From Enterococcus sp. BWB1-3 (lineage in GTDB: Bacteria > Bacillota > Bacilli > Lactobacillales > Enterococcaceae): DNA of 64,000 nucleotides. Below are positions 18,699 to 27,755 of this stretch, piece after piece. The notes beneath the pieces were generated by a model. It had not been told where the DNA came from. It ran no database searches and worked only from the letters and a program-made list of their open reading frames with translations. The stretch covers positions 99,037 to 163,036 of the forward strand of contig NZ_JADOEP010000006.1 of assembly GCF_016745275.1 (NCBI RefSeq). Reading direction: 5' to 3'. Position 1 is the first letter of the stretch; the number at the start of each line of letters is the position of its first letter. The translations under genes were made by a program, and so were the position numbers.

Positions 18699-20081
18699 AT
18701 GAATAAATATAAGAAGTTACTTTCTAATTCACTAATATTTGGAATAGGAAATTTCGGGAGTAAGATTCTTATACTATTGATGGTTCCTTTTTATACTTTC
18801 CATATGTCGACTACAAGCTATGGAACAGCAGATTTAATAACAACAACTACAAATATGTTGTTACCTATTGCTACTTTAAGTATTCATGAGGCAACATTGA
18901 GGTTTGTTATGGACAAAGAATATGAAAATAATATAATTCTTAGTAATAGCTTATTTTTAGGCGGGATGGCTCTTACTATAACACTTATTTTCCTATTGTT
19001 AATAAAAATTATTTTTAATGTAGAGTATATTGGTTATATGATTGGGATTGTGGCTGTTCAGGCAATTCAAAATATTCTTGCTCAATTTACCAGAGGTATT
19101 GGTAAAGTAAAAATTTATGCGATTAATGGACTGCTTGTATCTGTGTTTTTGGTTATACTTAATCTTCTTTTTATTGGAGAATTTAATATGAATTTATATG
19201 GTTATCTATTATCTATAATTATATCTAGTTTTATTTCAATTGTTTTTCTAATAATCTCCTCAAAAGAGTTCTTTTTTTGTAAATATATTTTAGATTTTCA
19301 AACTACTAAAAGGATGCTAATTTTTAGTTTTCCATTGATACCTAACTCATTTATGTGGTGGATAATCAATGCATCAAGTAGGTACTTTATTTTGTTTTTC
19401 GTTGGAGTTTCTGGTAATGGTATTTATGCAGTTGCAACTAAAATTCCTACTGTCTTGTCCATAGTTCAAACTATTTTTTTTCAAGCATGGCAAATGTCTG
19501 CAATAGAAGAATTTAATGCTGAAGAAAATAAAAAATTCTATACTTCTGTATTTGATTATTTTTCCAAGTTAATGTTTATTATGACTGGTGTAATTTTAGT
19601 TATTGTGAAGCCTGTTATTTTTACTTTTTTGGGAGATGAATACCATATAGTTTGGAGGTATGTTTCATTATTATTATTAGGAGTATTATTTTCTAGCTTT
19701 TCTAGTTTTTTTGGAACTACATATATTGCTGCTAAGAAAACAAAGGGAGTATTGGTAAGTTCTGTATTAGGAGGAATTGTAAGTGTTGGTATTAATGCTC
19801 TATTCATTCCAAAAATAGGAATTTATGGTGCTTGCTTTTCTATGTTTTTATGTTTTTTTATTATGTGGTTGTATCGTGTTAAAGATACAAAAAAATTTGT
19901 AGATATACATTTGTACTTAAAAGAAATTGTATTAAATTGTATATTTTTGTTGCTAAATGTAAGTATATTGTATATGTCCTTTTCACTTGTATGTGAATTT
20001 TTTATTAATCTTGTAATATTATTAGTGAGTATTTTAATGAATTTACTATTTATTATTAAAAGAAAGAGAGAAAACAGATGA
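18699..20081 (+). CDS. Wzx-like polysaccharide flippase
   Basis: Moves undecaprenyl-linked repeat units across the membrane. The 460 residues form about 12 to 14 hydrophobic helices with the MOP/PST-type N-terminus [20 protein letters not shown] and a central [23 protein letters not shown] segment typical of Wzx. ATG 18699 gives a normal N-terminus but sits 12 bases from the AAAGGA site. The ATG at 18687 is too close to it. A GTG at 18657 would add an unlikely leader. Its stop overlaps the next start by 4 bases. Confidence 0.85.
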   Translation: MNKYKKLLSNSLIFGIGNFGSKILILLMVPFYTFHMSTTSYGTADLITTTTNMLLPIATLSIHEATLRFVMDKEYENNIILSNSLFLGGMALTITLIFLLLIKIIFNVEYIGYMIGIVAVQAIQNILAQFTRGIGKVKIYAINGLLVSVFLVILNLLFIGEFNMNLYGYLLSIIISSFISIVFLIISSKEFFFCKYILDFQTTKRMLIFSFPLIPNSFMWWIINASSRYFILFFVGVSGNGIYAVATKIPTVLSIVQTIFFQAWQMSAIEEFNAEENKKFYTSVFDYFSKLMFIMTGVILVIVKPVIFTFLGDEYHIVWRYVSLLLLGVLFSSFSSFFGTTYIAAKKTKGVLVSSVLGGIVSVGINALFIPKIGIYGACFSMFLCFFIMWLYRVKDTKKFVDIHLYLKEIVLNCIFLLLNVSILYMSFSLVCEFFINLVILLVSILMNLLFIIKRKRENR

Positions 20082-21244
20082 ACATCTCAATTTTCGGCTT
20101 AGGCTACGTAGGCCTGGCTAACGCATTGCTCTTGTCACAGAGTGAAAAAGTGATGGCTTACGATATTGTTGATGAAAAAATTGATCTGCTGAATCGTAAG
20201 CAGTCACCATTGGAAGATAAAGAAATATATGAGTTTATGAAGCGTAATGATTTAAATGTAGAGTTTACAAAGGATTTTGAAGCGGCAGTTATGTTTGGTG
20301 ACTATTTGATTATAGCAACGCCAACAGATTATGATGAGAAGAAAAATTATTTCAACACATCGACTGTAGAAAGTGTCATCGAACAAGCACTTGCAATTAA
20401 ACCAGAAGCGGTATTTATCATTAAATCAACTGTTCCAGTGGGCTATACTCAAACCCTAAAAGAGAAGTATCAAACTGAAAATATTATTTTTTCACCGGAA
20501 TTTTTACGTGAAGGAAAAGCTCTATATGATAATCTTTATCCTTCTCGAATTGTTGTGGGCGAGTGTTCTGATAGAGCCCAAAAAATCGCAAGTATGCTTT
20601 TAAGAAATACTGTAGAAAAGAATGCTCAGATCCTTTTAACACATTCTACCGAAGCAGAGGCAATCAAGCTGTTTTCGAATACCTATTTGGCACTTCGGGT
20701 GGCTTATTTCAACGAACTTGACACGTATGCTGAATCAAGAGGGCTTGATGCGAAGCAAATTATTGAAGGGGTAGGTTTGGACCCTAGAATAGGATCACAT
20801 TATAATAATCCATCATTTGGGTATGGGGGTTATTGTCTGCCGAAAGATACAAAACAGTTGAGAGCAAACTATGATCAGGTGCCGAATAATATTATCAGTG
20901 CTATTGTAGATTCCAATCGAACCAGAAAAGATTTTATTGCTGAACAAATACTGGTGAAAAATCCGTCTGTTGTAGGAATTTACCGCTTAACAATGAAAGC
21001 CAATTCTGATAATTTCCGTTATTCATCTATTCAGGGTGTCATGAAACGCTTGAAGGCAAAAGGGATTGAAGTAGTGGTTTATGAACCCACGTTGAATGAA
21101 GAAGAATTTTATCGCTCTAAAGTTATTCGTGATCTGGATGAGTTTAAAGAAATATCGGATGTTATTGTTTCCAATCGCTTTGAAAAAGAATTATCAGATG
21201 TAGAATCTAAAGTATATACCAGAGACCTATTTAGAAGGGATTAA
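20078..21244 (+). CDS. ugd: UDP-glucose/NDP-sugar 6-dehydrogenase
   Basis: NAD-dependent oxidation of a nucleotide sugar to the uronic acid form, giving UDP-glucuronate or a relative for the polymer. The 388 residues show the NAD site [30 protein letters not shown], the substrate loop [19 protein letters not shown], and the catalytic cysteine in [14 protein letters not shown] near residue 256. The length matches the short bacterial UGD form. The ATG overlaps the flippase stop. The exact sugar is inferred from family; UDP-ManNAc dehydrogenases look similar. Confidence 0.88.
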   Translation: MNISIFGLGYVGLANALLLSQSEKVMAYDIVDEKIDLLNRKQSPLEDKEIYEFMKRNDLNVEFTKDFEAAVMFGDYLIIATPTDYDEKKNYFNTSTVESVIEQALAIKPEAVFIIKSTVPVGYTQTLKEKYQTENIIFSPEFLREGKALYDNLYPSRIVVGECSDRAQKIASMLLRNTVEKNAQILLTHSTEAEAIKLFSNTYLALRVAYFNELDTYAESRGLDAKQIIEGVGLDPRIGSHYNNPSFGYGGYCLPKDTKQLRANYDQVPNNIISAIVDSNRTRKDFIAEQILVKNPSVVGIYRLTMKANSDNFRYSSIQGVMKRLKAKGIEVVVYEPTLNEEEFYRSKVIRDLDEFKEISDVIVSNRFEKELSDVESKVYTRDLFRRD

Positions 21245-21386
21245 CCACTGCCCCCTTTTTCATATATCCCCTATTTTACAATTGTGTTAAGAAATCATGC
21301 CAATTTTTCAAAAATATTGCTAGGTGGAGTAATTTGTGAGAAAATGATTTAGTGTAACGATTCTTGCGTAAATGAGGAAGTGTCTT

Positions 21387-22571
21387 ATGAATTTATGGAA
21401 AAAACTAGTACTGTCGTTCTTGGGCTTGGTTTTTATAATGATCGCCGGAATCTGTGCCTATGGACTGAAAATCTATTCTGATGCCAGCAGTACGGTGACA
21501 GATGTATATGAATCAATCGAACGGGTGTCAACAAAAAGAGAGGTCGCCGTGAGTATTGATGCTCAGGAACCATTCTCTGTATTGCTGATGGGAATCGATA
21601 ATGGGGACCTCGGCAGAACAGAAGAAGATGGCGGTCGATCGGATACAATGATGGTCGTAACAATTAATCCTAAAGAAAATAAGTCTACTATCCTTAGTTT
21701 AAGTCGGGATACTTTGACGGAACTGGTAGGAAATGATACGACAGACAAACTAAATCATGCGTATGCTTATGGCGGCGCAAAAATGACGATTGACACAGTT
21801 GAAAATCTTTTGGATATTCCAATCGATAACTATGTATCCATTAACATGAAAGGGTTAAAAGATTTGATTGATGCTGTTGGCGGAATCGATGTGGATAACC
21901 CTTATGATACAGAGCTTGATGGGATTAATTTGCCTAAAGGTCCAATGACGTTAAATGGTGAAACTGGTTTGGCGTATGCCCGTTACCGTTACGATGATCC
22001 AGAAGGCGATATAGGCCGTCAAAAACGTCAGCGGGAAGTAGTTGAGAAAATCGTTAATAAAGTTCTGAGCTTTAGCGGTGTGACTCAATACAAGAGTATT
22101 TTAAATGCAGTTAAGGATAATGTGAAAACTGACTTGACCTGGGATGATATGATTGACATTCAAAAGAAATACATGAATTCATTTGGAACGATTGAATCTC
22201 TTCAGCTGGAAACACAAACAGAAGAAATTGATGGTGGTTCTTACCAAATTTTGAATGCTGACAATCTGTTTGATGTACAGACAAAATTGCGTGCGCAGTT
22301 GGGCTTGGCTCCAAATGATGCGATGCTTGCCGAGTTGACTGAGAAGCTTTCTGTTTATGCCGTGAATTCAGGCACAGGCTATACTGGTGATGCTGATTAT
22401 TATGATTCAGGTTATGCTGACCCAGGAACAACGGGCTATAGTCAGGACTATGGCTACACAGCTCAGGGAAATGTAGATCAGGGCTATGCGGAGTCAACAC
22501 CGATTGAGGAACCGACAACACCAAGCTACGAAATCAATTCGGACTATGTACCGGAATCTGCAGGTTATTGA
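21387..22571 (+). CDS. LytR-CpsA-Psr family phosphotransferase with Tyr/Gly-rich tail
   Basis: Attaches the finished polysaccharide to peptidoglycan on the outer face of the membrane. The 394 residues have an N-terminal anchor (7-28), the LCP domain with VLLMGIDNGD, GGRSDTMMVVTINP, LSLSRDTL and the arginine-rich YARYRYDDPEGDIGRQKRQRE, and an unusual tail (about 330-394) rich in Tyr, Gly, Asp and Pro. ATG 21387 is chosen because GAGGAAG lies inside the longer alternative start. It stands 142 bases after the dehydrogenase, so it may have its own promoter. A terminator follows. Confidence 0.9.
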   Translation: MNLWKKLVLSFLGLVFIMIAGICAYGLKIYSDASSTVTDVYESIERVSTKREVAVSIDAQEPFSVLLMGIDNGDLGRTEEDGGRSDTMMVVTINPKENKSTILSLSRDTLTELVGNDTTDKLNHAYAYGGAKMTIDTVENLLDIPIDNYVSINMKGLKDLIDAVGGIDVDNPYDTELDGINLPKGPMTLNGETGLAYARYRYDDPEGDIGRQKRQREVVEKIVNKVLSFSGVTQYKSILNAVKDNVKTDLTWDDMIDIQKKYMNSFGTIESLQLETQTEEIDGGSYQILNADNLFDVQTKLRAQLGLAPNDAMLAELTEKLSVYAVNSGTGYTGDADYYDSGYADPGTTGYSQDYGYTAQGNVDQGYAESTPIEEPTTPSYEINSDYVPESAGY

Positions 22572-22607
22572 CCTTTGGAGTAAGATACTGTCAGTTAAAG
22601 TGAAGTA

Positions 22608-22643
22608 ATGAAGAAGCACTGATTCATCAGCTGCTTCTTTTTT
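22608..22643 (+). terminator. Terminator at the end of the polysaccharide locus
   Basis: AAGAAGCA pairs with TGCTTCTT, with an inner TGAT/ATCA stem, followed by a run of T. Confidence 0.75.
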
Positions 22644-22689
22644 ATGTCATTGGATAGAGTGGAATGATTAATCCTGATGTTTTAAAACT

Positions 22690-23200
22690 GCAAATGACGG
22701 CGAGGGTTGGCAACTGAGGTTGTGACAAAGCTTCTCCGTGCTCCCGCATAAACGGAACTGGCAACGCAGCATAGTTTAGGACCGGCAAGTGCTAGTTCTA
22801 CTTTGCCGCTTCTGCTTATATCAGTACTTTAGCAGAAGGGGATGTGTAGTTTCGATAAGGATTCCTTGAATAAAACCAGCTCACTTGATGTAGTAGAACT
22901 GTATGCGCAGCGGAGAGTAGAAGAATTGCTGTTTCTACGAGTCTAACGATTCTCAAGACAAAATATTACACTGTATCCATTTTTCTGCGCCTACAGTTCT
23001 CACTACATTACACTACACTTCGTTTCGATCTCATCAATTTCTAAACGGCAGAGCCGCTAAGAATTGAAGGACTTCGTTCCGATCCTCGAAGAATGTAGGG
23101 GCTTTGCTCCTACGCTTCTTGGAATGCTCGAATCATACAAAGACTGGAACACTGTTTATTCAGTTTTAAGGGTCTGAGGCATACTAATGTCGCAAATCCG
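22690..23200. repeat. Dispersed intergenic repeat, composite copy (plus orientation)
   Basis: The stretch 22827-22970 matches, in inverted orientation, the sequence between nrdE and nrdF (27370-27620). Shared words include GTACTTTAGCAGA, GTAGTTTCGATAA, CCTTGAAT and AGCTCACTTGATGTA. After an insertion with GCTCCTACGCTTCTTGGAATGCTCG (written here in two parts: GCTCCTACGCTTCTT and GGAATGCTCG), similar to the 54-bp array, the same alignment resumes at 23137 with CAAAGACTGGAA and GTTTATTC. No gene is present. Confidence 0.7.
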
Positions 23201-23399
23201 AATCACTATTTTTCCTATTTTTATAGGGTGTGACATTTTCTATAGTCCGTAAATAAGCGGTCTTCAAATAGCACCTTAAAAGCTCAGTGAATCTCTTCAC
23301 TTTAATCATTTTTTTATTTTCTTCTAGTGGTAATTAGAAAGGAAACATGCTATAATTGGACTATACCAAAATTCGGAATGTTAAAGGGGACAATCGATC

Positions 23400-24101
23400 A
23401 TGAAAATTATTCGTGTGGCAAATGCAGAAGAAGGCGGAAAAAAAGCGTTTGAATTGATCAAAGAAGGTATGGATGCTGGAGCAAAAGTGTTAGGGTTGGC
23501 AACTGGAAGTACACCGGAAACTTTATATAAAGAAATGGTGGAAAGCAATTTGGATTTTTCTGAAATGACTTCTATTAATTTGGATGAGTATGTTGGACTT
23601 GGTGAAAGCGATGATCAAAGCTACCGTCATTTTATGAATGAAAAACTGTTTAATAAAAAACCATTTAAAGCAACCTATGTTCCTAATGGAAAAGCAGAAG
23701 ATTTAACTGCTGAATGCGAGCGTTATGAAGGGATTATCGACAGCCATCCTGTTGATATTCAAATTTTAGGGATTGGTCAAAATGGGCATATCGGCTTTAA
23801 CGAACCTGGAACTCCTTTGGATAGCTTGACTCATGTTGTTCAGCTGACAGAATCTACAATCAATGCGAACAAACGCTATTTTGATAAAGTAGAGGATGTA
23901 CCGACAACTGCAGTTTCAATGGGGATCGGTTCAATCATGAAAGGGAAGAAAATGATTTTAATGGCTTATGGTGAAGCAAAAGCGGATGCTGTTAAAGGAA
24001 TGATTGATGGACCCGTAACTATTGATATGCCGGCAAGTGCTTTGCAAAATCATTCAGATGTAGTTGTAATTATTGACGAAGCTGCTGCATCAAAATTATA
24101 A
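23400..24101 (+). CDS. nagB: Glucosamine-6-phosphate deaminase
   Basis: Converts glucosamine 6-phosphate to fructose 6-phosphate and ammonia, linking amino-sugar use to glycolysis. The 233 residues are the short Gram-positive form. Motifs seen are [16 protein letters not shown], the catalytic Asp in [27 protein letters not shown] with the active-site histidine, and [17 protein letters not shown] at 23351-23356 lies upstream, AAAGGGGA precedes the ATG, and a terminator follows, so it is a single-gene unit. Confidence 0.95.
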   Translation: MKIIRVANAEEGGKKAFELIKEGMDAGAKVLGLATGSTPETLYKEMVESNLDFSEMTSINLDEYVGLGESDDQSYRHFMNEKLFNKKPFKATYVPNGKAEDLTAECERYEGIIDSHPVDIQILGIGQNGHIGFNEPGTPLDSLTHVVQLTESTINANKRYFDKVEDVPTTAVSMGIGSIMKGKKMILMAYGEAKADAVKGMIDGPVTIDMPASALQNHSDVVVIIDEAAASKL

Positions 24102-24113
24102 TTAATTTCAATG

Positions 24114-24144
24114 ACTGCTGTAAAATTTTACAGTGGTTTTTTTT
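24114..24144 (+). terminator. Intrinsic terminator of nagB
   Basis: The near-perfect palindrome ACTGCTGTAAAATTTTACAG plus TGGT is followed by a run of T. Confidence 0.8.
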
Positions 24145-24277
24145 CATCTCATTTTCTCGAAAAATTAGTGTTATAATGAACATATAGGTTAAAGTATTTC
24201 TGAAAAATTGAATAAATAGAAATTTTTCTATTAAAATATCACTAAATCATCGTTTAGTCAGTATCTAAGGAGGTTCT

Positions 24278-25024
24278 ATGAATTTAGCAAATTTTAGGCA
24301 GTTAGGCGGTATTCAAACAAATACCGGTAAAATGGTAAAAAAAAATCGTTTATTAAGATCTGGAGAAGTGTATCAGCTGAATAAAAAAAGTTTGGATGCC
24401 CTTCATGAACATGAGCTGGTAAAGATCATTGATTTGAGAGGCGAGAAAGAAATCACTACTCGACCGGATGATCAGCTGAACAATGTTTCTTATCAGTGGA
24501 TTGATATCATGAAAGACGTTCACCATGATGCGAGCATGGAGGACCTTTTTGATGTTGCTGATATCGGAGCGGTTGACAGACATATGATTGAGATCTATGA
24601 GAACTTGATTTTGAATGATGGAGCACAGGAAGGATACAGAAAATATTTTTCTGAGCTGCTTTCTATAGAAAAAGGCAGCGTTCTTTTCCATTGTTTTGCA
24701 GGTAAGGATCGTACAGGTGTTGCTGCAGCATTAACGCTGGAGCTGTTGGATGTGCCAAGAGAGTCGATTTATGTTGATTACTTAGAAACAAATGTACAGC
24801 GGCAAAAGCCCAATGAATTGTTTTTGGCAGAGGCAGCCGCAAAAGGGTTGTCTCCTGAGCAACTGGCAGGAATGAAAGTTGCCATGGAAGTGAAAAAAGA
24901 ATATCTGGATCGTGCCTACCAGCTGATTGATCAGCACTTTGGCGACATTCAGAGCTATACAAAAGATGTGCTGAAATTAAGCAAAAATGATATTCAGTTA
25001 TTAAATCATCTGTATGCTGAATAG
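24278..25024 (+). CDS. Tyrosine/serine protein phosphatase family protein (Y_phosphatase3 type)
   Basis: A 248-residue cysteine-dependent phosphatase. The signature loop FHCFAGKDRTGVAAALTL near residue 138 has the HC(X5)R form with Lys and Asp next to Arg, as in MptpB-like and lipid-active members. The N-terminus NFRQLGGIQTNTGKMVKKNRLLRSGEVYQL and IDLRGEKE are typical of the family. Substrates may be phosphotyrosine or phosphoinositides; nothing here decides. A strong AAGGAGG site precedes the ATG. A hairpin near 25051-25095 may terminate it. Confidence 0.87.
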   Translation: MNLANFRQLGGIQTNTGKMVKKNRLLRSGEVYQLNKKSLDALHEHELVKIIDLRGEKEITTRPDDQLNNVSYQWIDIMKDVHHDASMEDLFDVADIGAVDRHMIEIYENLILNDGAQEGYRKYFSELLSIEKGSVLFHCFAGKDRTGVAAALTLELLDVPRESIYVDYLETNVQRQKPNELFLAEAAAKGLSPEQLAGMKVAMEVKKEYLDRAYQLIDQHFGDIQSYTKDVLKLSKNDIQLLNHLYAE

Positions 25025-25602
25025 CTGGAATATTTAGTTTGTCAGGGAAACGTAGAAGAAGTAAGGTGTGAGGAATACGCTTATTTTTTCTACGTTTATC
25101 TGTCTGTTTAAACAGATGAAACATAATGAATAGTTCAGAAAGGATGCTGGGAAAATAGTATTGGGTGTATTTTCTCCGGCAGGTTTAAAATAAAGTGAAC
25201 GGATTATTAGATTATTAGATTATTTGGTTTGGAGGGTTGGTTATTTGACCTTCAGGGAGAGCTGGCACAATCCAACATTACTATTACGAATGTATTAGAA
25301 GTTGCTATTGTCGGTGTAGCGAGCAGTCTTTCTAAAATAATCAGTGTACTACTGCAGGAAGTATTGGTGGAATTATCAGACTGCTGATCTGCATTCAGCT
25401 TATGCTGTTATTAAGACACTATTTTGAATATTCATAAGATTTATTTATTAAGAAAAAGCAGTACAATTACTGAGCCTGAGTTGCAGAAAAATGATGATAT
25501 TTAAAGATTGCTGTTACTGCTGATTGTGGGAGCTTAATTGAATAAGGTTATATGACCAATTCAGGCTGTATCAATTTTTTAGAAATAAGAGGGGAGAAGC
25601 GA
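25025..25602. other. Gene-poor region with a possible decayed gene
   Basis: A hairpin (GTAGAA near 25051 with TTCTAC near 25091) lies just after the phosphatase gene. From about 25250 an open stretch of some 38 codons reads DLQGELAQSNITITN and then VLEVAIVGVASSLSKIISV, with no start or ribosome binding site and a stop soon after. I take it as a remnant of a membrane or integrase-like gene of unknown family. Confidence 0.35.
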
Positions 25603-26265
25603 ATGATTAAGGGAATAATTTTTGATATGGACGGTGTTCTGGTTGATTCAGAATATACATTTTTGGAGTCAAAAACAGAGCTTTTGAAAGATGAAGGATT
25701 TCCAATGGACATCAGTTACCAGTACCAGTTTATGGGCACTACATTTGAATTTATGTGGCAGAAAATGAAAAAAGAGCTGTCTTTGCCTCGTTCTGTGGCT
25801 GAATATATTCAGGATATGGATGATCGCAGAGCTGCGATGATTAAAAGAGATGGGATTCGTCCGATTAAGGATACAGTTTCTTTTGTCAGGCATTTAGCTG
25901 AAAGCAACTTAAAAATGGCTGTTGCTTCGTCTTCTCCAAAAAGGGAAATTATTTATAATCTAAATGAGCTGGGGATTACTACCTGTTTTGATGCATTGGT
26001 AAGCGGGGAGGAAGTAGCTCATTCCAAACCAGAACCGGATGTCTTTTTAGAGGCTGCCAGACAAATAGGGATTGCCCCGAAAAACTGTCTGGCTTTTGAA
26101 GATACAAGGAATGGCAGTCTGTCTGTGAAAAATGCGGGAATGTTTTGCGTCGGGTTTGAAAATCCAGATTATCCTGCGCAAGACTTGAGTAAGGCAGATC
26201 AGATTATCCGCAGCTTTTCAGACATTCAGCTATCAGATTTGCAGGAATGGTTTTCAGCAAAGTAA
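25603..26265 (+). CDS. HAD-superfamily hydrolase, beta-phosphoglucomutase-like
   Basis: Cytosolic phosphatase or phosphomutase of HAD subfamily IA. The 220 residues show motif I DMDGVLVDSE (nucleophile Asp), the helical cap between about 15 and 85, motif II ASSSPKREI, motif III lysine in HSKPEPDVFLEAA and motif IV EDTRNGSLSVKNAGM. ATG 25603 follows GGGGAGAA. A GTG-like longer form would overlap no gene but lacks a ribosome binding site. The substrate is unknown. Confidence 0.87.
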   Translation: MIKGIIFDMDGVLVDSEYTFLESKTELLKDEGFPMDISYQYQFMGTTFEFMWQKMKKELSLPRSVAEYIQDMDDRRAAMIKRDGIRPIKDTVSFVRHLAESNLKMAVASSSPKREIIYNLNELGITTCFDALVSGEEVAHSKPEPDVFLEAARQIGIAPKNCLAFEDTRNGSLSVKNAGMFCVGFENPDYPAQDLSKADQIIRSFSDIQLSDLQEWFSAK

Positions 26266-26270
26266 AACTC

Positions 26271-26327
26271 AAAAAATGAGTGAAAAGAGGGGTACTTCAG
26301 GTACCATGTCTTTTCACTCATTTTTTT
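26271..26327. terminator. Bidirectional terminator between HAD gene and nrdF
   Basis: AAAAAATGAGTGAAAAGA pairs perfectly with TCTTTTCACTCATTTTTT across a 20-base loop that itself contains GGTACttcaGGTACC. T runs on both strands serve the two convergent genes. Confidence 0.9.
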
Positions 26328-26373
26328 ATTGTTTTCATTTAATCGTTCGATATACAATATTTATTTGAAAGAT

Positions 26374-27336
26374 TTATTCCATGCCAATCAGATAATCATC
26401 GTCTTTCATTGCTTCAACCTGTCCAAGCAAGTAACCATTCCCTACTTGAGAGAAGAAGTCATGGTTGCTTGTACCGGTGGACAAACCATTCATAACAATT
26501 GGGTTTACGTCGTTAGCAGTGTCTGCAAACATTGGGTCCATTCCCAAGTTCATTAAGGCTTTGTTGGCATTATAGCGAAGGAAGGTTTTTACTTCTTCAG
26601 TCCAGCCTAATCCATCATAAAGCTCTTCTGTATACCTTTCTTCATTTTCATATAATTCATAAAGCAAGTCATACATCCAGACTTTTATTGCTTCCTGTTC
26701 TTCTTCAGAAAGCTCATTAAATCCAAGCTGAAATTTATAGCCGATATAGGTACCATGAACTGATTCATCACGAATGATCAGTTTGATGATTTCTGCAACG
26801 TTTGGCAGTTTATTGTTTCCCAGATAGTAAAGAGGTGTATAAAAGCCTGAATAGAAAAGGAATGTCTCCAGAAATACACTGGCAATTTTTTTCTCTAAAG
26901 GAGTACCATGTTTATAAATTTCATTGATTCGTTCTGCTTTTTTCTGCAGGTAGACATTTGTATTGGTCCATTCAAAGATATCATCTATTTCTTTTTTTGT
27001 ATTAAGTGTACTAAAAATAGAAGAATAGCTTTTCGCGTGAACGGATTCCATAAACTGAATATTGTTCAGTACAGCTTCTTCATGGGGAGTCCGTACGTCT
27101 TTTCTTAGCTGATCCATCCCGCTTTCTGATTGAACTGTATCAAGCAGGGTCAATCCGCCAAACACGTATCCTACAGTTTGTTTTTCCATATCAGACAGTG
27201 TCCGCCAGTCATCCAGATCGTTTGACAGTGGAATACGGGTGTCCAGCCAAAATTGTTCTGTCAGTTTCTCCCAAGTTGATTTATCAATGATATCTTCGAT
27301 TGCATTCCAGTTAATCGCTTCATAATAAGTTGCCAT
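26374..27336 (-). CDS. nrdF: Ribonucleotide reductase class Ib, beta subunit
   Basis: Holds the dimetal-tyrosyl cofactor that starts nucleotide reduction, partnering NrdE. The 320 residues show metal ligands in LLDTVQSESG, FMESVHAKSYSSIF (with the radical tyrosine) and LIIRDESVHGTYIGYKF. The length is normal for NrdF. It is the last gene of nrdHIEF but is separated from nrdE by 419 bases containing a dispersed repeat, which is unusual. Confidence 0.96.
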   Translation of the reverse strand: MATYYEAINWNAIEDIIDKSTWEKLTEQFWLDTRIPLSNDLDDWRTLSDMEKQTVGYVFGGLTLLDTVQSESGMDQLRKDVRTPHEEAVLNNIQFMESVHAKSYSSIFSTLNTKKEIDDIFEWTNTNVYLQKKAERINEIYKHGTPLEKKIASVFLETFLFYSGFYTPLYYLGNNKLPNVAEIIKLIIRDESVHGTYIGYKFQLGFNELSEEEQEAIKVWMYDLLYELYENEERYTEELYDGLGWTEEVKTFLRYNANKALMNLGMDPMFADTANDVNPIVMNGLSTGTSNHDFFSQVGNGYLLGQVEAMKDDDYLIGME

Positions 27337-27369
27337 GATTTCTTCTTCCTTTCTGCCTGTTCGTTCACC

Positions 27370-27650
27370 AAAAATTAACTGAAAGACAAGATGATGCTAT
27401 GTCCTTAGTATGTCCTAGCCTTCTGAAATCGAATAAACGGTATTCCAGTCTTTGTGTGATTTGAGAATTGCAGTAACATGAGAGCTGTAGACACAAAAGC
27501 AACTCTTCTGCGCTTCGTTGCATATACAGCTCTATTACATCAAGTGAGCTAGTTTCATTCAAGGGATATTTATCGAAACTACGTATACCATTCTACTCTG
27601 CTAAAGTACGGATATAAGTAAAACTGGCAACTCAAGATAAGAAAGGTCTG
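27370..27650 (-). repeat. Dispersed intergenic repeat between nrdE and nrdF
   Basis: The reverse complement of this stretch aligns with 22827-23200, sharing GTACTTTAGCAGA, GTAGTTTCGATAA, AGCTCACTTGATGTA and, at the far end, CAAAGACTGGAATAC with GTTTATTC. An inverted pair CTCAAG/CTTGAG lies near 27622-27645. No ribosome binding site plus gene is seen. Confidence 0.7.
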
Positions 27651-27755
27651 TCACAGCCTTGAGCTACTCTCAGTTAATGTTTTAAATTTAATGGTAATAT
27701 TAATACTTGATTATTTATCATTCAAAGAACTGATTTTACCGGAAGCTTGAAGTTG

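Noticed and set aside
27365..27562. Minus-strand frame of 65 codons between nrdE and nrdF
   Set aside because: It lies within the dispersed repeat, and the same sequence near 22850 is not open in the same way.
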